This document shows positions 36,792 to 48,497 of a stretch of DNA of 64,000 nucleotides, one piece after another. The number at the start of each line of letters is the position of its first letter. Position 1 is the stretch's first letter. Under the pieces are notes generated by a model, which did not search any database, was not told where the DNA came from, and was given only the letters and a program-made list of their open reading frames with translations. The stretch comes from Pseudomonas sp. MM211 (GTDB lineage: Bacteria; Pseudomonadota; Gammaproteobacteria; Pseudomonadales; Pseudomonadaceae), in the NCBI RefSeq assembly GCF_020386635.1, contig NZ_CP081942.1:1-64000 (forward strand), given 5' to 3'. Position numbers and translations under genes: made by a program.

Positions 36792-37844
36792 TCAGAGCGT
36801 TGCCAGCGCATCCAGCAGCGCCTGGTTTTGCTCGGGTGAACCGATGCTGATGCGCAGGAACTGGGCGATACGTTCCTGTTTGAAGTGGCGCACGATCACG
36901 CCCTGCTCACGCAGTGCTGCCGCAATACCGGCGGCATCACGCTGCGGGTGGCGGGCGAAGATGAAGTTGGCCGCCGAAGGCAGCACCTCGAACCCCAGCG
37001 CTTGCAAACCAGCCGTAACCTTTTCGCGGCTGTCGATCACCGCGGCGCAGGTCTGTTCGAAGTAGGCCCGATCCTCGAACGCAGCCGCAGCACCGGCGAT
37101 GGCGATGCGGTCCAGCGGGTAAGAGTTGAAGCTGTTCTTGATCCGCTCCAGCGCCTCGATCAGATCCACGTGCCCAACTGCCAGACCAACCCGCAGGCCC
37201 GCCAGAGAGCGGGACTTGGACAGGGTCTGGGTCACCAACAGGTTCGGGTACTTGTCGACCAGGCTGATGGCCGAGACGCCACCGAAGTCGATATAGGCTT
37301 CATCCACCAGCACCACGGTATCCGGGTTGGCCTGCAGCAACCGCTCGATGGCCTCCAGGGCCAGCAGACAGCCGGTCGGGGCGTTGGGGTTGGGGAAAAT
37401 GATGCCGCCATTGGGCCGCGCATAATCCTCAAGACGGATCTGGAACTGCTCGTCCAACGCCAACGGCTCGGCCTGAATGCCGTACAGGCCGCAGTAGACC
37501 GGGTAGAAGCTGTAGCTGATATCAGGGAACAACAGCGGTTTGCCGTGCTGGAACAGGCCGTGGAAGGCATGGGCCAATACTTCGTCAGAACCATTGCCGA
37601 CGAATACCTGAGCGGCCTTTACGCCGTAGAACTCGGCAACCGCCTGCTTCAGGCGATCGCCATTGGGGTCGGGGTACAGACGCAGGTCGTCGTTCAGCTC
37701 CTCGCCCATGGCGGCAATAGCCCTGGGCGACGGACCATAAGGGTTTTCATTGGTATTGAGCTTGACCAGCTTGCTCAGCTTGGGCTGCTCACCCGGTACG
37801 TATGGCACCAGGTCTTTGACGAAGGGGCTCCAGAATTTGCTCAT
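36792..37844 (-). CDS. hisC: Histidinol-phosphate aminotransferase
   Basis: 350 residues, normal for HisC. The PLP lysine is in [16 protein letters not shown] near residue 217, and the conserved blocks [13 protein letters not shown] and FPNPNAPTG are present. It converts imidazole-acetol phosphate and glutamate to histidinol phosphate. It is the last gene of hisG-hisD-hisC, 36 bases after hisD, with its terminator in the downstream gap. Confidence 0.95.
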   Translation of the reverse strand: MSKFWSPFVKDLVPYVPGEQPKLSKLVKLNTNENPYGPSPRAIAAMGEELNDDLRLYPDPNGDRLKQAVAEFYGVKAAQVFVGNGSDEVLAHAFHGLFQHGKPLLFPDISYSFYPVYCGLYGIQAEPLALDEQFQIRLEDYARPNGGIIFPNPNAPTGCLLALEAIERLLQANPDTVVLVDEAYIDFGGVSAISLVDKYPNLLVTQTLSKSRSLAGLRVGLAVGHVDLIEALERIKNSFNSYPLDRIAIAGAAAAFEDRAYFEQTCAAVIDSREKVTAGLQALGFEVLPSAANFIFARHPQRDAAGIAAALREQGVIVRHFKQERIAQFLRISIGSPEQNQALLDALATL

Positions 37845-37880
37845 CTGCCCGCTCTCCTCGAATTCGGTTTAGTCGTTGGG

Positions 37881-39191
37881 TCAGTTCTTGATGCGGTACT
37901 CGGCACTACGCGCATGGGCGGTCAACGACTCGCCACGGGCCAGTACCGAGGCCACCTTGCCGAGCTTGGAAGCACCTTCGGCCGAACAGTGGATGATCGA
38001 CGAACGCTTCTGGAAGTCGTAGACCCCCAGTGGCGACGAGAAGCGCGCAGTGCCCGATGTAGGCAACACGTGGTTCGGCCCCGCACAGTAATCGCCCAGC
38101 GCTTCGGCGGTGTAACGGCCCATGAAAATGGCCCCCGCGTGGCGGATCTCAGGCAGGTACTGCTCCGGGTTCTCGACCGAGAGTTCCAGGTGCTCGGGCG
38201 CGATCCGGTTGGCCACCTCGATGGCCTGGGCCATGTCCGCGACCAGGATCAGCGCGCCGCGGCCTTCGATAGAGGTACGGGCAATAGCCTCACGCTCCAG
38301 GCTCGGCAACAGGCGCGTGATGCTCTCGGCGACCTTGTCGAGGAAAGCCGCATCCGGGCTGACCAGAATCGACTGTGCGTCTTCATCGTGCTCGGCCTGG
38401 GAGAACAGATCCATGGCGATCCAGTCCGGGTCGGTCTGGCCGTCGCACACGACGAGAATCTCCGACGGCCCGGCGATCATGTCGATACCGACCTTGCCGA
38501 ACACATGGCGCTTGGCAGTCGCTACATAGATGTTGCCTGGGCCGACGATCTTGTCCACCGGCGGCACGCTTTCGGTGCCATAGGCCAGCGCCGCGACAGC
38601 CTGGGCGCCACCAATGGTGAACACCCGGTCGACACCGGCAATGCAGGCTGCGGCAAGCACGATCTCGTTGATCTCGCCACGCGGCGTGGGCACCACCATC
38701 ACCACTTCCGGGACACCGGCAACCTTGGCCGGAATGGCATTCATCAGCACCGACGACGGATAGGATGCCTTGCCGCCCGGCACGTACAGGCCGGCACGAT
38801 CCAACGGCGTGACCTTCTGGCCCAGCACCGTGCCGTCGGCCTCGGTGTAGGTCCAGGATTCCTGCTTCTGCTTCTCGTGGTAGCTGCGCACGCGCTCGGC
38901 GGCGACTTCGAGCGCCTGGCGCTGCTCGGCGGTAATGCGCGTCAGCGCCAGTTCCAGACGCTCGCGCGGCAGAATCAGGTCGGCCATGGAGGCGACTTCA
39001 AGGGCATCGAAACGCTGGGTGAACTCGACCAGCGCAGCATCGCCACGCTCACGCACGGCCTTGATGATATCCAGCACGCGCTGATTGACGCCGTCATCCG
39101 AGACGCTTTCCCAGCTAAGCAGATGATCCAGATGATGAGCGAAATCCGGGTCGGCAGCGTTGAGTCGGCGAATGGCAACTGGAGCGGTCAT
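37881..39191 (-). CDS. hisD: Histidinol dehydrogenase
   Basis: 436 residues, normal length, with the zinc-site and NAD-binding blocks of the family: [21 protein letters not shown] near residue 132, [15 protein letters not shown] near 213, [12 protein letters not shown] near 263 and the C-terminal [21 protein letters not shown] with the conserved His. It carries out the last two oxidations of histidine synthesis. It lies 122 bases downstream of hisG. Confidence 0.96.
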   Translation of the reverse strand: MTAPVAIRRLNAADPDFAHHLDHLLSWESVSDDGVNQRVLDIIKAVRERGDAALVEFTQRFDALEVASMADLILPRERLELALTRITAEQRQALEVAAERVRSYHEKQKQESWTYTEADGTVLGQKVTPLDRAGLYVPGGKASYPSSVLMNAIPAKVAGVPEVVMVVPTPRGEINEIVLAAACIAGVDRVFTIGGAQAVAALAYGTESVPPVDKIVGPGNIYVATAKRHVFGKVGIDMIAGPSEILVVCDGQTDPDWIAMDLFSQAEHDEDAQSILVSPDAAFLDKVAESITRLLPSLEREAIARTSIEGRGALILVADMAQAIEVANRIAPEHLELSVENPEQYLPEIRHAGAIFMGRYTAEALGDYCAGPNHVLPTSGTARFSSPLGVYDFQKRSSIIHCSAEGASKLGKVASVLARGESLTAHARSAEYRIKN

Positions 39192-39313
39192 AGCTGAAGC
39201 CTCATCTGGAGTTTTTCAGGCGCCACATTAACAGGCCTCCCCGTGCGGGCACCTGAAAAGTTGGCTATGACACGGATAGGCGTTGCGCAGCCCGAAGGCC
39301 GCGCGGGAGAGGA

Positions 39314-39949
39314 TCAATGCGGATGGTGCGTCTCGACGGCTTCACGCAGCGTGTCGATCAGGGCCTGGACGCGGCTGTGCTGCATCTTCATGGACGCCTT
39401 GTTGACGATCAGCCGCGAGCTGATGTGCGCGATCAGCTCCTGAGCTTCAAGACCGTTGGCTCGCAGCGTGTTGCCGGTGTCGACCACATCGATGATCTTG
39501 TCGGCCAGGCCAACCAGCGGCCCCAGCTCCATGGAACCGTACAGCTTGATGATGTCGACCTGACGGCCTTGTTCGGCGTAGTAGCGCTTGGCGACGTTAA
39601 CGAACTTGGTGGCCACCCGCAGACGGCCCTTGGGCTCGGCCGCACCGATGGCGCCGGCGGTCATCAACTTGCAGCGGGCGATACGCAGATCCAGGGGCTC
39701 GTAGAGCCCCTGGCCGCCGTATTCGAGCAGTACGTCCTTACCGGCGACGCCAAGATCGGCAGCGCCATGCTCGACGTAAGTCGGTACGTCGGTGGCGCGC
39801 ACGATCAGCAAACGCACGTCGTCCTGGGTGGTCGGGATGATCAGCTTGCGGCTCTTGTCCGGATTCTCGGTCGGCACGATGCCTGCCGCCGCGAGCAGCG
39901 GCAGGGTGTCATCGAGAATACGGCCTTTGGACAGGGCAATGGTCAGCAT
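39314..39949 (-). CDS. hisG: ATP phosphoribosyltransferase, short form
   Basis: 211 residues. The start [19 protein letters not shown] and the blocks [19 protein letters not shown] and [20 protein letters not shown] are diagnostic of HisG. It is the short form lacking the C-terminal regulatory domain, so it needs HisZ, which must lie elsewhere in the genome. It catalyses the first, committed step of histidine synthesis. I chose ATG 39949, not the longer frame from 40021, since the family starts there; murA ends only 4 bases upstream. Confidence 0.95.
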   Translation of the reverse strand: MLTIALSKGRILDDTLPLLAAAGIVPTENPDKSRKLIIPTTQDDVRLLIVRATDVPTYVEHGAADLGVAGKDVLLEYGGQGLYEPLDLRIARCKLMTAGAIGAAEPKGRLRVATKFVNVAKRYYAEQGRQVDIIKLYGSMELGPLVGLADKIIDVVDTGNTLRANGLEAQELIAHISSRLIVNKASMKMQHSRVQALIDTLREAVETHHPH

Positions 39950-39953
39950 GTGG

Positions 39954-41233
<1,280 letters not shown>

Positions 41234-41473
41234 TCAGGAGCGCGCGGCCCAATCGGCACGGCTGAAGAATTTCATGCTCACGGCGTGGATGCTGCCATCG
41301 GCGATCCAGGGATTGAGGTGAGCGTAAATTTGCTGCTGGCGCTTGACCGGGCTAAGGCTGGCCAGCTCGTCGCTGATCAGATTGAGCTGGAAGTTGCAGC
41401 CTTCGCCGTCGACCTCTACCTGAACCTCCGGCAGTTTGGTCTCCAAGAAACTTTTTACCTCAAGGGCCTGCAT
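41234..41473 (-). CDS. ibaG: BolA-family protein IbaG
   Basis: 79 residues of the BolA/YrbA fold: VKSFLETKLPEVQVEVDGEGCNFQLNLIS followed by the conserved SPVKRQQQIYAHL and the C-terminal IHAVSMKFFS. IbaG/BolA proteins bind monothiol glutaredoxins and [2Fe-2S] clusters and affect acid resistance and the envelope. I chose ATG 41473, with GAGG 6 bases upstream. It sits 15 bases before murA, the same order as PA4451-PA4450. Confidence 0.92.
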   Translation of the reverse strand: MQALEVKSFLETKLPEVQVEVDGEGCNFQLNLISDELASLSPVKRQQQIYAHLNPWIADGSIHAVSMKFFSRADWAARS

Positions 41474-41715
41474 GCTCAACCTCGATCAACGTATTCAATA
41501 AGCGTGAACGTCGCATGGCGACATCTGTTTACAGCGTCCGGGCCAGCAACTGCGGGGATGGTCAGGCAGCAACGCTGCTGGCTGCACGATCCGCCAGCGG
41601 CACTCGGCACGGGCCTGTAGACATGGGGCCGGCATCATAACAAAAAATTGCCAGAAGCAATTCTCGGTATCGAGCTGCGGCGCCAGAAGGTAATCACCGC
41701 GGCGTATTGAATGCC

Positions 41716-42024
41716 TTAGGCTTCCAGGGGAAGCACGTGGTGCAGCTCGCACACCTTGGCGATCCCATTCATGTCTTGGGGCAGGCCGCGAATGCTCAAC
41801 ACTTTGTCAGCAGCTTGAGCATCGCGGGTATAGGCAAGCAGCAGAGACAAACCGACACTGCTGGACTTCTCCACCGCCGAACAATCGATCACGCAGGCAC
41901 TTGCCTGGGTGGCCTGGATCAGCCGACCGCCCTGCTCACGCAGGGCCGGACCACTCTGATAATCGAGGACGCCGGAGAGCGCGAGAACGCCCGGCGCCTG
42001 TTCGACGATGGCCGCTGAACTCAC
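41716..42024 (-). CDS. mlaB: STAS-domain protein MlaB
   Basis: 102 residues of the STAS fold (VIDCSAVEKSSSVGLSLLLAY, the Ser-rich helix start). MlaB is a cytoplasmic subunit that activates the MlaF ATPase in the MlaFEDB transporter, which moves phospholipid between the inner membrane and the periplasmic carrier MlaC. Its start overlaps the mlaC stop by 4 bases, so it is the last gene of the mlaFEDCB operon. Confidence 0.9.
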   Translation of the reverse strand: MSSAAIVEQAPGVLALSGVLDYQSGPALREQGGRLIQATQASACVIDCSAVEKSSSVGLSLLLAYTRDAQAADKVLSIRGLPQDMNGIAKVCELHHVLPLEA

Positions 42025-42656
42025 GACGCCCCCCGGGCCTGACGGGCGCGGGCAACGGTGTCTGCCCAGCTGTCGATGACCTTGTCGAGATCGTTGCGGT
42101 TGTTCTGCATGGACTGCGCGAACTGATCGCGGAACAGCTTGCCAACGTTGATGCCGTTGATCACCACGTTACGCAGCTTCCAGGTTCCGTCCATGGCAAC
42201 CATGGTGTACGACAGCGGATAGACCGTGCCCTTACCATCGCGGATTTCCATGTTGACCGAGGTACGCTGTGGATCCTGCTTGCCAGTGGCCGGCAGCACA
42301 CGGATGTCCTGATTGTTGTACTCGAGCAACGCGTTGCCATAGAACTGCATCAGGCTGCGCTTGAAGTTCTCCTGGAAGCGGGTCATCTGCTCGGGCGTGG
42401 CTTCACGCGAATAGCGCACCGTCATGACACTGCGGGCAACGCCATCGACATCCACGACCGGGCCGAGAATCTCGTTGAGCGAGTTGTAGAAGGCATCAGG
42501 ATTGCTGCGGTACTGCTCCTTGTTGGCCTTGAGGTCGGCCAAGAGGGTCTGCGTGGTTTCCTGCACCACTTCATGGGCAGCAGGCGCAGCCACTGCCAGC
42601 AAGGGTAGCGCGGCCAGCAAAGCGACAACGCTGTTACGCATGGTCTTGATCATCAT
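42021..42656 (-). CDS. mlaC: Periplasmic phospholipid-binding protein MlaC
   Basis: 211 residues with a signal peptide (RNSVVALLAALPLLAVAAPA, cleavage near residue 24) and the Tol-Tol-Q/MlaC family core: VDGVARSVMTVRYSREATPEQMTRFQENFKR and LRNVVINGINVGKLFRDQFAQ. It shuttles phospholipid between the outer-membrane MlaA complex and MlaFEDB. I chose ATG 42656, with GAGG 6 bases upstream. mlaA is not in this cluster and must lie elsewhere. Confidence 0.93.
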   Translation of the reverse strand: MMIKTMRNSVVALLAALPLLAVAAPAAHEVVQETTQTLLADLKANKEQYRSNPDAFYNSLNEILGPVVDVDGVARSVMTVRYSREATPEQMTRFQENFKRSLMQFYGNALLEYNNQDIRVLPATGKQDPQRTSVNMEIRDGKGTVYPLSYTMVAMDGTWKLRNVVINGINVGKLFRDQFAQSMQNNRNDLDKVIDSWADTVARARQARGAS

Positions 42657-42664
42657 CGGGTACC

Positions 42665-43138
42665 TCATTGGCTGTCCTGATCTCTGTTGACCGAATTGAG
42701 CAGAAATTTGCCAATCAGATCCTCAAGCACCAGAGAAGACTGGGTGTCATGAATGGTTCCGCCATCGGCCAGCAACTCCTCGTCGCCACCGACACTGATC
42801 CCCACGTACTTTTCACCGAGCAAGCCTGCAGTGAGAATCGACGCGGTAGAGTCCAACGGAAGATTGTCGACACTGCCGTCGAGTTCCATCGTTACGCGCC
42901 CGGTGTAGCTGTCACGATCCAGATCGATCGCAGTGACACGGCCGATGCTCACACCTGCCATGGTCACCTTGGCGCGCATGGTAAGGCCGGCGATATTTTC
43001 GAAGTGTGCGTAGACCTTGTAAGTGTCAACGGCATTGCCTGGCGCCAGGCCACTGACACGCAGAGCCAGCAACAACAAGGCCAGCAAGCCAGCCAGAAGG
43101 AACAGGCCGACACCGATTTCCATCGAGCGGTTTTGCAT
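42665..43138 (-). CDS. mlaD: MCE-domain lipid transport subunit MlaD
   Basis: 157 residues: an N-terminal membrane anchor (EIGVGLFLLAGLLALLLLALRVSG) and one MCE domain (YKVYAHFENIAGLTMRAKVTMAGVSIGRV) that forms a hexameric ring holding lipid. The start at 43138 ([11 protein letters not shown]) overlaps the mlaE stop by one base in a TGATG arrangement, so translation is coupled. A longer in-frame opening upstream lies inside mlaE and is not used. Confidence 0.93.
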   Translation of the reverse strand: MQNRSMEIGVGLFLLAGLLALLLLALRVSGLAPGNAVDTYKVYAHFENIAGLTMRAKVTMAGVSIGRVTAIDLDRDSYTGRVTMELDGSVDNLPLDSTASILTAGLLGEKYVGISVGGDEELLADGGTIHDTQSSLVLEDLIGKFLLNSVNRDQDSQ

Positions 43139-43935
43139 CAGAAATCTCCAAACATCAAAGCGGTCAGAATGAAGTCCAGCCCCAATACGGCCAGCGAGGC
43201 GTACACCACCGTTCGGGTGGTCGCGCGGCTGATACCTTCCGAGGTCGGTTCGCAGTCGTAACCCTGGAACACCGCGATCCAGGTGACGACGAAGGCGAAC
43301 ACCAGGCTTTTGATTATCCCGTTGAGCACGTCTTCGCGGAACGAAACACTGTTTTGCATATTGGCCCAGAATGAGCCCTCGTAAACGCCCAGCCAGTCGA
43401 CGGCGACCATCGCGCCACCCCAGATACCAACCACGCTGAAAATCATCGTCAGCAGCGGCATGGAGATGAAGCCGGCCCACAGCCGCGGTGCGACGATGTG
43501 CTTGAGCGGATCGACACCGATCATTGCCAGGCTCGACAGCTGCTCGGTGGACTTCATATTGCCGATCTCAGCCGTCAGCGCGGAACCCGCGCGGCCGGCG
43601 AACAGCAGCGCAGTGACCACTGGCCCCAGTTCACGTAGCAGCGTCAGGGCGACCATCTGCCCGACCGCCTGCTCGGAACCGTATTTGGCGAGAATGCTGA
43701 ACCCCTGCAGCGACAGCACCATGCCGATAAACAAGCCGGAAACCACAATAATCGCCAGCGAAAGCACGCCCACCGAATACAGCTGCTTGATCAACAACTG
43801 CAGCGAATTACCTGACGTACCCCGCCCGAACAGCGCGCGTAGCAGAAAGATCGTCGAACGCCCCAGCGTGGCAACCACGTCGATGCCCGCACGCCCGAAC
43901 AGGCGCACGCGCTCGAGTGAAGATGTCCTGCGCAT
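43138..43935 (-). CDS. mlaE: Lipid ABC transporter permease MlaE
   Basis: 265 residues, five or six membrane segments, MlaE/YrbE family: [15 protein letters not shown] near the N-terminus, then [29 protein letters not shown] with the conserved EIGxM-type coupling helix, and the C-terminal [22 protein letters not shown]. It forms the inner-membrane channel of the phospholipid transporter. It overlaps mlaF by one base and mlaD by one base. Confidence 0.94.
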   Translation of the reverse strand: MRRTSSLERVRLFGRAGIDVVATLGRSTIFLLRALFGRGTSGNSLQLLIKQLYSVGVLSLAIIVVSGLFIGMVLSLQGFSILAKYGSEQAVGQMVALTLLRELGPVVTALLFAGRAGSALTAEIGNMKSTEQLSSLAMIGVDPLKHIVAPRLWAGFISMPLLTMIFSVVGIWGGAMVAVDWLGVYEGSFWANMQNSVSFREDVLNGIIKSLVFAFVVTWIAVFQGYDCEPTSEGISRATTRTVVYASLAVLGLDFILTALMFGDF

Positions 43936-44744
43936 CAGCGCCTCCCCAGTAGATCGTCGTGGTAACTCGGCGCTTGAAAATGGAAGGGAACCGGCCCGTC
44001 CGGCGTTCCCTGCATGAACTGCCGTACCCGCGGATTCTCAGAGTCGCGCAGCTCGGCGGGTGTTCCCTGCCCCAGCACTTGGCTGTCGCCGACTATATAA
44101 ATGTAATCGGCGATGCTCGCTGTCTCCGCCAGATCGTGGGACACCACGATACTGGTGATGCCCAACGCATCGTTGAGCAAACGGATCAGGCGCACCAGCA
44201 CGCCCATGGCAATTGGATCCTGCCCCACGAACGGCTCGTCATACATCAGTATCTGTGGATCCAGAGCAATTGCCCGAGCTAACGCAACGCGCCGCTTCAT
44301 ACCGCCGGAGAGCTCATCGGGCATCAACTCGATGGCGCCACGCAAGCCAACCGCCTGCAGCTTCATCAGAACAATGTCACGAATCATTTCTTCGGGCAGT
44401 CGAGTGTGTACACGCAGAGGAAATGCCACATTCTCGAACACATCCAGATCGGTAAACAGCGCACCACTCTGGAACAGCACGCCCATTTGCTTGCGCATGT
44501 CGAACAGCTCACTGCGCGACAGATCAGGCAGATTCAGGCCATTGACGTGGATTTGGCCGCTACTGGGCCGCAGCTCGGCCGCGATCAGCCGTAACAGCGT
44601 GGTTTTACCGCAGCCAGAGGGCCCCATGATCCCAGTAACCTTGCCCCGCGGGATGCATATGTCGACGTTCTTGAAGATGTGACGCTCGCCGCGCTGAAAA
44701 CTTACGTTTTTAAGCTCGACCGCATACTGATTTTCGGCGCTCAT
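43935..44744 (-). CDS. mlaF: Lipid ABC transporter ATP-binding protein MlaF
   Basis: 269 residues with Walker [10 protein letters not shown] near residue 42, signature [19 protein letters not shown] near 145 and Walker B LMYDEPF. The C-terminal extension ([29 protein letters not shown]) is characteristic of MlaF, which uses it to grip its neighbour subunit. It is the first gene of mlaFEDCB, transcribed divergently from kdsD. Confidence 0.94.
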   Translation of the reverse strand: MSAENQYAVELKNVSFQRGERHIFKNVDICIPRGKVTGIMGPSGCGKTTLLRLIAAELRPSSGQIHVNGLNLPDLSRSELFDMRKQMGVLFQSGALFTDLDVFENVAFPLRVHTRLPEEMIRDIVLMKLQAVGLRGAIELMPDELSGGMKRRVALARAIALDPQILMYDEPFVGQDPIAMGVLVRLIRLLNDALGITSIVVSHDLAETASIADYIYIVGDSQVLGQGTPAELRDSENPRVRQFMQGTPDGPVPFHFQAPSYHDDLLGRR

Positions 44745-44953
44745 CGGAACTCCATTACGTACTGCCTTCCTAATCTGACGCCCCGCATCGGAATAAGGAC
44801 ACGATGATCAGCCACACGGGCCCCAAAATGGTTGCGGACTATAGCATTTGCCCAATAGCCCACCAAAGCTGAGAACCCACGACGTTCAGGCTTGTGACAG
44901 CTTTGCCATTTCGCAGCCACGCCATGGATGATGAGTCGCGGAGTCTTTCCCGC

Positions 44954-44959
44954 TATAAT
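44954..44959 (+). promoter_or_regulatory. Possible -10 element for kdsD
   Basis: TATAAT lies 35 bases before the kdsD ATG in the spacer divergent from mlaF. No good -35 hexamer is visible at the standard distance, so it remains a candidate. Confidence 0.3.
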
Positions 44960-44993
44960 CCCTGTCTTTTTCGTACAGCAGCCCAAGCAGAGC

Positions 44994-45968
44994 ATGAACC
45001 AGACCCGCGACCTGATTGATTCCGCACAGCGCACCATCCGTCTAGAGATCGAGGCGGTACAAGAGCTGCTGCCCCGTATTGACGCTGACTTCGTCAAGGC
45101 GTGCGAGCTGATTCTCGCCAGCAAGGGCCGTGTGGTGGTGGTCGGGATGGGAAAATCCGGGCATATCGGCAACAAGATTGCCGCGACCCTGGCCAGCACC
45201 GGCACTACCGCTTTCTTCGTGCACCCTGCTGAAGCCAGCCATGGCGACATGGGCATGATCACCCGTGACGACGTCGTCCTGGCCCTGTCCAACTCAGGCT
45301 CCACGGCCGAAATCGTGACCTTGCTGCCGCTGATCAAGCGCCTCGGCATCACCCTGATCAGCATGACCGGCAACCCCGAGTCGCCGCTCTCGAAGGCTGC
45401 CGAAGTCAACCTCGACACCCGCGTAGCCAAGGAAGCGTGCCCACTCAACTTGGCGCCGACCTCCTCCACCACCGCCTCCCTGGTACTGGGCGACGCCTTG
45501 GCCATCGCGCTGCTGGAAGCCCGCGGTTTCACTGCCGAAGACTTCGCCTTCTCCCATCCCGGTGGCGCCCTGGGTCGTCGCCTGCTGCTCAAAGTCGAGA
45601 ACGTCATGCACGCTGGCGACAGCCTGCCCAAGGTCAATCGTGGCACCAGCCTGCGCGAAGCCCTGCTTGAGATGACCCAGAAAGGCCTGGGCATGACCGC
45701 CGTACTGGAAGACGACGGCCGCCTGGCCGGGGTCTTCACCGACGGTGACCTGCGCCGCGCCCTGGATAAAGGTATTGATGTGCGTGATGCGTGCATCGAC
45801 GACGTCATGACGCCCAACGGCAAAACCGCTCGTGCTGATATGCTTGCCGCCGAAGCCCTGAAAATAATGGAAGACAACAAGATCAGCGCGCTGGTGGTGA
45901 TCGATACCAGTGGTCGTCCTGTAGGCGCCTTCAACCTTGGCGATCTGCTGCGCGCGGGAGTGATGTGA
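44994..45968 (+). CDS. kdsD: Arabinose-5-phosphate isomerase
   Basis: 324 residues: a SIS sugar-isomerase domain (GKSGHIGNKIAATLASTGT, then LALSNSGSTAEIV) followed by two CBS domains (from about residue 205, with VENVMHAGDSLP and DVMTPNGKTAR). It makes arabinose 5-phosphate from ribulose 5-phosphate for Kdo, the inner-core sugar of LPS. I chose ATG 44994 (MNQTRDLIDSAQ), since the longer opening from 44928 lies before the -10 candidate. It overlaps kdsC by 4 bases. Confidence 0.95.
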   Translation: MNQTRDLIDSAQRTIRLEIEAVQELLPRIDADFVKACELILASKGRVVVVGMGKSGHIGNKIAATLASTGTTAFFVHPAEASHGDMGMITRDDVVLALSNSGSTAEIVTLLPLIKRLGITLISMTGNPESPLSKAAEVNLDTRVAKEACPLNLAPTSSTTASLVLGDALAIALLEARGFTAEDFAFSHPGGALGRRLLLKVENVMHAGDSLPKVNRGTSLREALLEMTQKGLGMTAVLEDDGRLAGVFTDGDLRRALDKGIDVRDACIDDVMTPNGKTARADMLAAEALKIMEDNKISALVVIDTSGRPVGAFNLGDLLRAGVM

Positions 45969-46489
45969 TGAACGACCTGCTGCAGCGCACTCACGCCATC
46001 AAACTGGCGATTTTCGATGTCGACGGCGTACTCACCGACGGCAAGCTGTACTTTCTCGTTGATGGCAGCGAGTTCAAGACCTTCAATACCCTGGATGGCC
46101 AGGGCATCAAGATGCTGATCAACTCTGGCGTACGCACGGCCATCATCAGCGGCCGCAAGACTCCCGTAGTCGAGCGCCGTGCACAGAACCTGGGTATCCA
46201 GCACTTGTACCAGGGCCGTGAAGACAAACTCGACGTGCTCGACGAACTGCTCGCCGAGCTGGGCCTCAGTTACGAGCAGGTGGCCTACCTGGGTGACGAC
46301 TTGCCGGATCTGCCGGTAATCCGCCGTGTCGGCCTGGGTATGGCGGTAGCCAGCGGCAACGAATTTGTGCGCGAGCATGCCCACGGCGTCACACAAGCGC
46401 GCGGCGGCGAAGGTGCGGCACGCGAATTCTGCGAACTGATCATGCGTGGCCAGGGCACTCTCGAAGCCGCCCAAGCCGCCTACCTTTAG
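45965..46489 (+). CDS. kdsC: 3-deoxy-D-manno-octulosonate-8-phosphate phosphatase
   Basis: 174 residues of the C0-type HAD family, with no cap domain. Motif I is FDVDGVLTDGK (nucleophile and acid Asp), motif II is IISGRKTPVVERRA and motif IV is YLGDDLPDLPV. It removes phosphate from Kdo-8-P in LPS synthesis. The start ATGA overlaps the kdsD stop by 4 bases, and lptC starts 10 bases after the kdsC stop. Confidence 0.95.
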   Translation: MMNDLLQRTHAIKLAIFDVDGVLTDGKLYFLVDGSEFKTFNTLDGQGIKMLINSGVRTAIISGRKTPVVERRAQNLGIQHLYQGREDKLDVLDELLAELGLSYEQVAYLGDDLPDLPVIRRVGLGMAVASGNEFVREHAHGVTQARGGEGAAREFCELIMRGQGTLEAAQAAYL

Positions 46490-46499
46490 GGGTTTACTG

Positions 46500-47069
46500 A
46501 TGTTGCGCAAATTCATCACACCCGTCCTGCTGACCTTCGGCGCCCTGCTGCTGGTGGCAGCCGGGTACTGGAACATCAACCCGGACAGTTTCTCCAGCGC
46601 CCCACAGCAGAGCGGCCCGGAAAATCCCATCGACTTCTACGCCGTAAATGCTCGCAGCGTGCAGTACCTGCCCGATGGCAAGGTGCAGAGCGACATGACC
46701 AGCGACCGCCTCGAGCACGTGCAAAGCACCGACATCACCCTGCTCACCGAACCGCGCATGAACCTGTTCCGCGGCACCGAACTCCCCTGGAAGGTACGCA
46801 GCGCCCGCGGTGAAGTAGGTCCCGATGGCGAAGAGGTCGAGTTGATCGACCAGGTTCGCGTTGAACGCACAGACGAAAAGGGCCGCGCCACTATACTTAC
46901 CACCAGCCGCCTGACCGTATTCCCACAGAAGGAATATGCGCAGACCCAGCAAGCCGTTAGAATCGACGCGGCCAACGGGGTGACCACGGCACAAGGAATG
47001 AAAGCGTACTTGAATGACGGCAGGATGCTCCTGCAGTCCAACGTAAGAGGCCAGCATGAGGTTCGTTAA
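46500..47069 (+). CDS. lptC: LPS export system protein LptC
   Basis: 189 residues with one N-terminal membrane helix (FITPVLLTFGALLLVAAGYW) and an LptC beta-jellyroll (VNARSVQYLPDGKVQSDMTSDRLEHV, then EVELIDQVRVERTDEKGRATILTTSRLTVFPQKEYAQTQQAV). It links the LptB2FG transporter to LptA in the periplasmic bridge. I chose ATG 46500; the frame is open upstream but that part lies inside kdsC. It overlaps lptA by 14 bases. Confidence 0.93.
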   Translation: MLRKFITPVLLTFGALLLVAAGYWNINPDSFSSAPQQSGPENPIDFYAVNARSVQYLPDGKVQSDMTSDRLEHVQSTDITLLTEPRMNLFRGTELPWKVRSARGEVGPDGEEVELIDQVRVERTDEKGRATILTTSRLTVFPQKEYAQTQQAVRIDAANGVTTAQGMKAYLNDGRMLLQSNVRGQHEVR

Positions 47070-47598
47070 AACCCTCCCCCTACTTCTCAGCCTCGGCGCC
47101 ACGCTCGGAAGCGCAAGCGCCTGGGCTCTGCCGAGCGACCGCGATCAACCGATCCGCGTGCAGGCCGACAGTGCTGAGCTGGACGACAAGCAAGGCGTGG
47201 CGGTGTACCGCGGCGATGTCGTCATCACTCAGGGCACTCTAAAAATCACTGGCGACACCGTCACCATCACCCAGAATGCACAGGGTGAAGTCGATGTGTT
47301 CACCTCGGTGGGCAAACCAGCCTATTACGAGCAGAAACCCTCGATCGACAAGCAAATCGTCAAGGCTTACGGCTTGACCATCCAGTACTTCGCGGCCAAT
47401 GAGCGCATCGTACTGATCGACCAGGCCAAGGTGGTTCAGGAAGGCAACACCTTCGAAGGCGAGAAGATCGTCTATGACACCCAGCGCCAGATCGTCAATG
47501 CTGGCCGCGCCACGGGCAGCAACGTGTCGACCCCGCGCCCGCGTATCGACATGGTGATCCAGCCGCAGAAGAAACCCGCCGCCGAGCAGGGCCAATAA
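47056..47598 (+). CDS. lptA: Periplasmic LPS-binding bridge protein LptA
   Basis: 180 residues with a signal peptide ([16 protein letters not shown], cleavage near residue 25) and the OstA/LptA jellyroll: [34 protein letters not shown] and [32 protein letters not shown]. It carries LPS from LptC to the LptDE outer-membrane assembly. Two bases separate its stop from lptB, so the unit is tightly coupled. Confidence 0.95.
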   Translation: MRFVKTLPLLLSLGATLGSASAWALPSDRDQPIRVQADSAELDDKQGVAVYRGDVVITQGTLKITGDTVTITQNAQGEVDVFTSVGKPAYYEQKPSIDKQIVKAYGLTIQYFAANERIVLIDQAKVVQEGNTFEGEKIVYDTQRQIVNAGRATGSNVSTPRPRIDMVIQPQKKPAAEQGQ

Positions 47599-47600
47599 CG

Positions 47601-48326
<726 letters not shown>

Positions 48327-48426
48327 CGGATTTCCCGCCGATGAGTACCCCTGAGAGCCTGTTACCCCACGACATGGTCGTAATGAAATGGTAACGGGCT
48401 CTAGGCAAAACACTCGGGTTCAGGCA

Positions 48427-48432
48427 TATAAT
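48427..48432 (+). promoter_or_regulatory. Possible -10 element for rpoN
   Basis: TATAAT lies 66 bases before the rpoN start in the 171-base gap after lptB. The region at -35 (GGCAAA) is poor, so support is limited. Confidence 0.3.
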
Positions 48433-48497
48433 TTGCTTCCTAGTGGCGCTTTGGCGCCCTGTCGTGGATCGCGCACAGACGCCAGATAAGGTCTGCA

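Noticed and set aside
36885-39197. A 770-codon plus-strand open frame across hisC and hisD
   Set aside because: It is the mirror of two certain histidine genes, with no domain or ribosome site; such long antisense frames are common in GC-rich DNA.
44741-46630. A 629-codon minus-strand open frame opposite kdsD-kdsC
   Set aside because: It covers two certain LPS genes in antisense and shows only repetitive Arg/Ser-rich translation.
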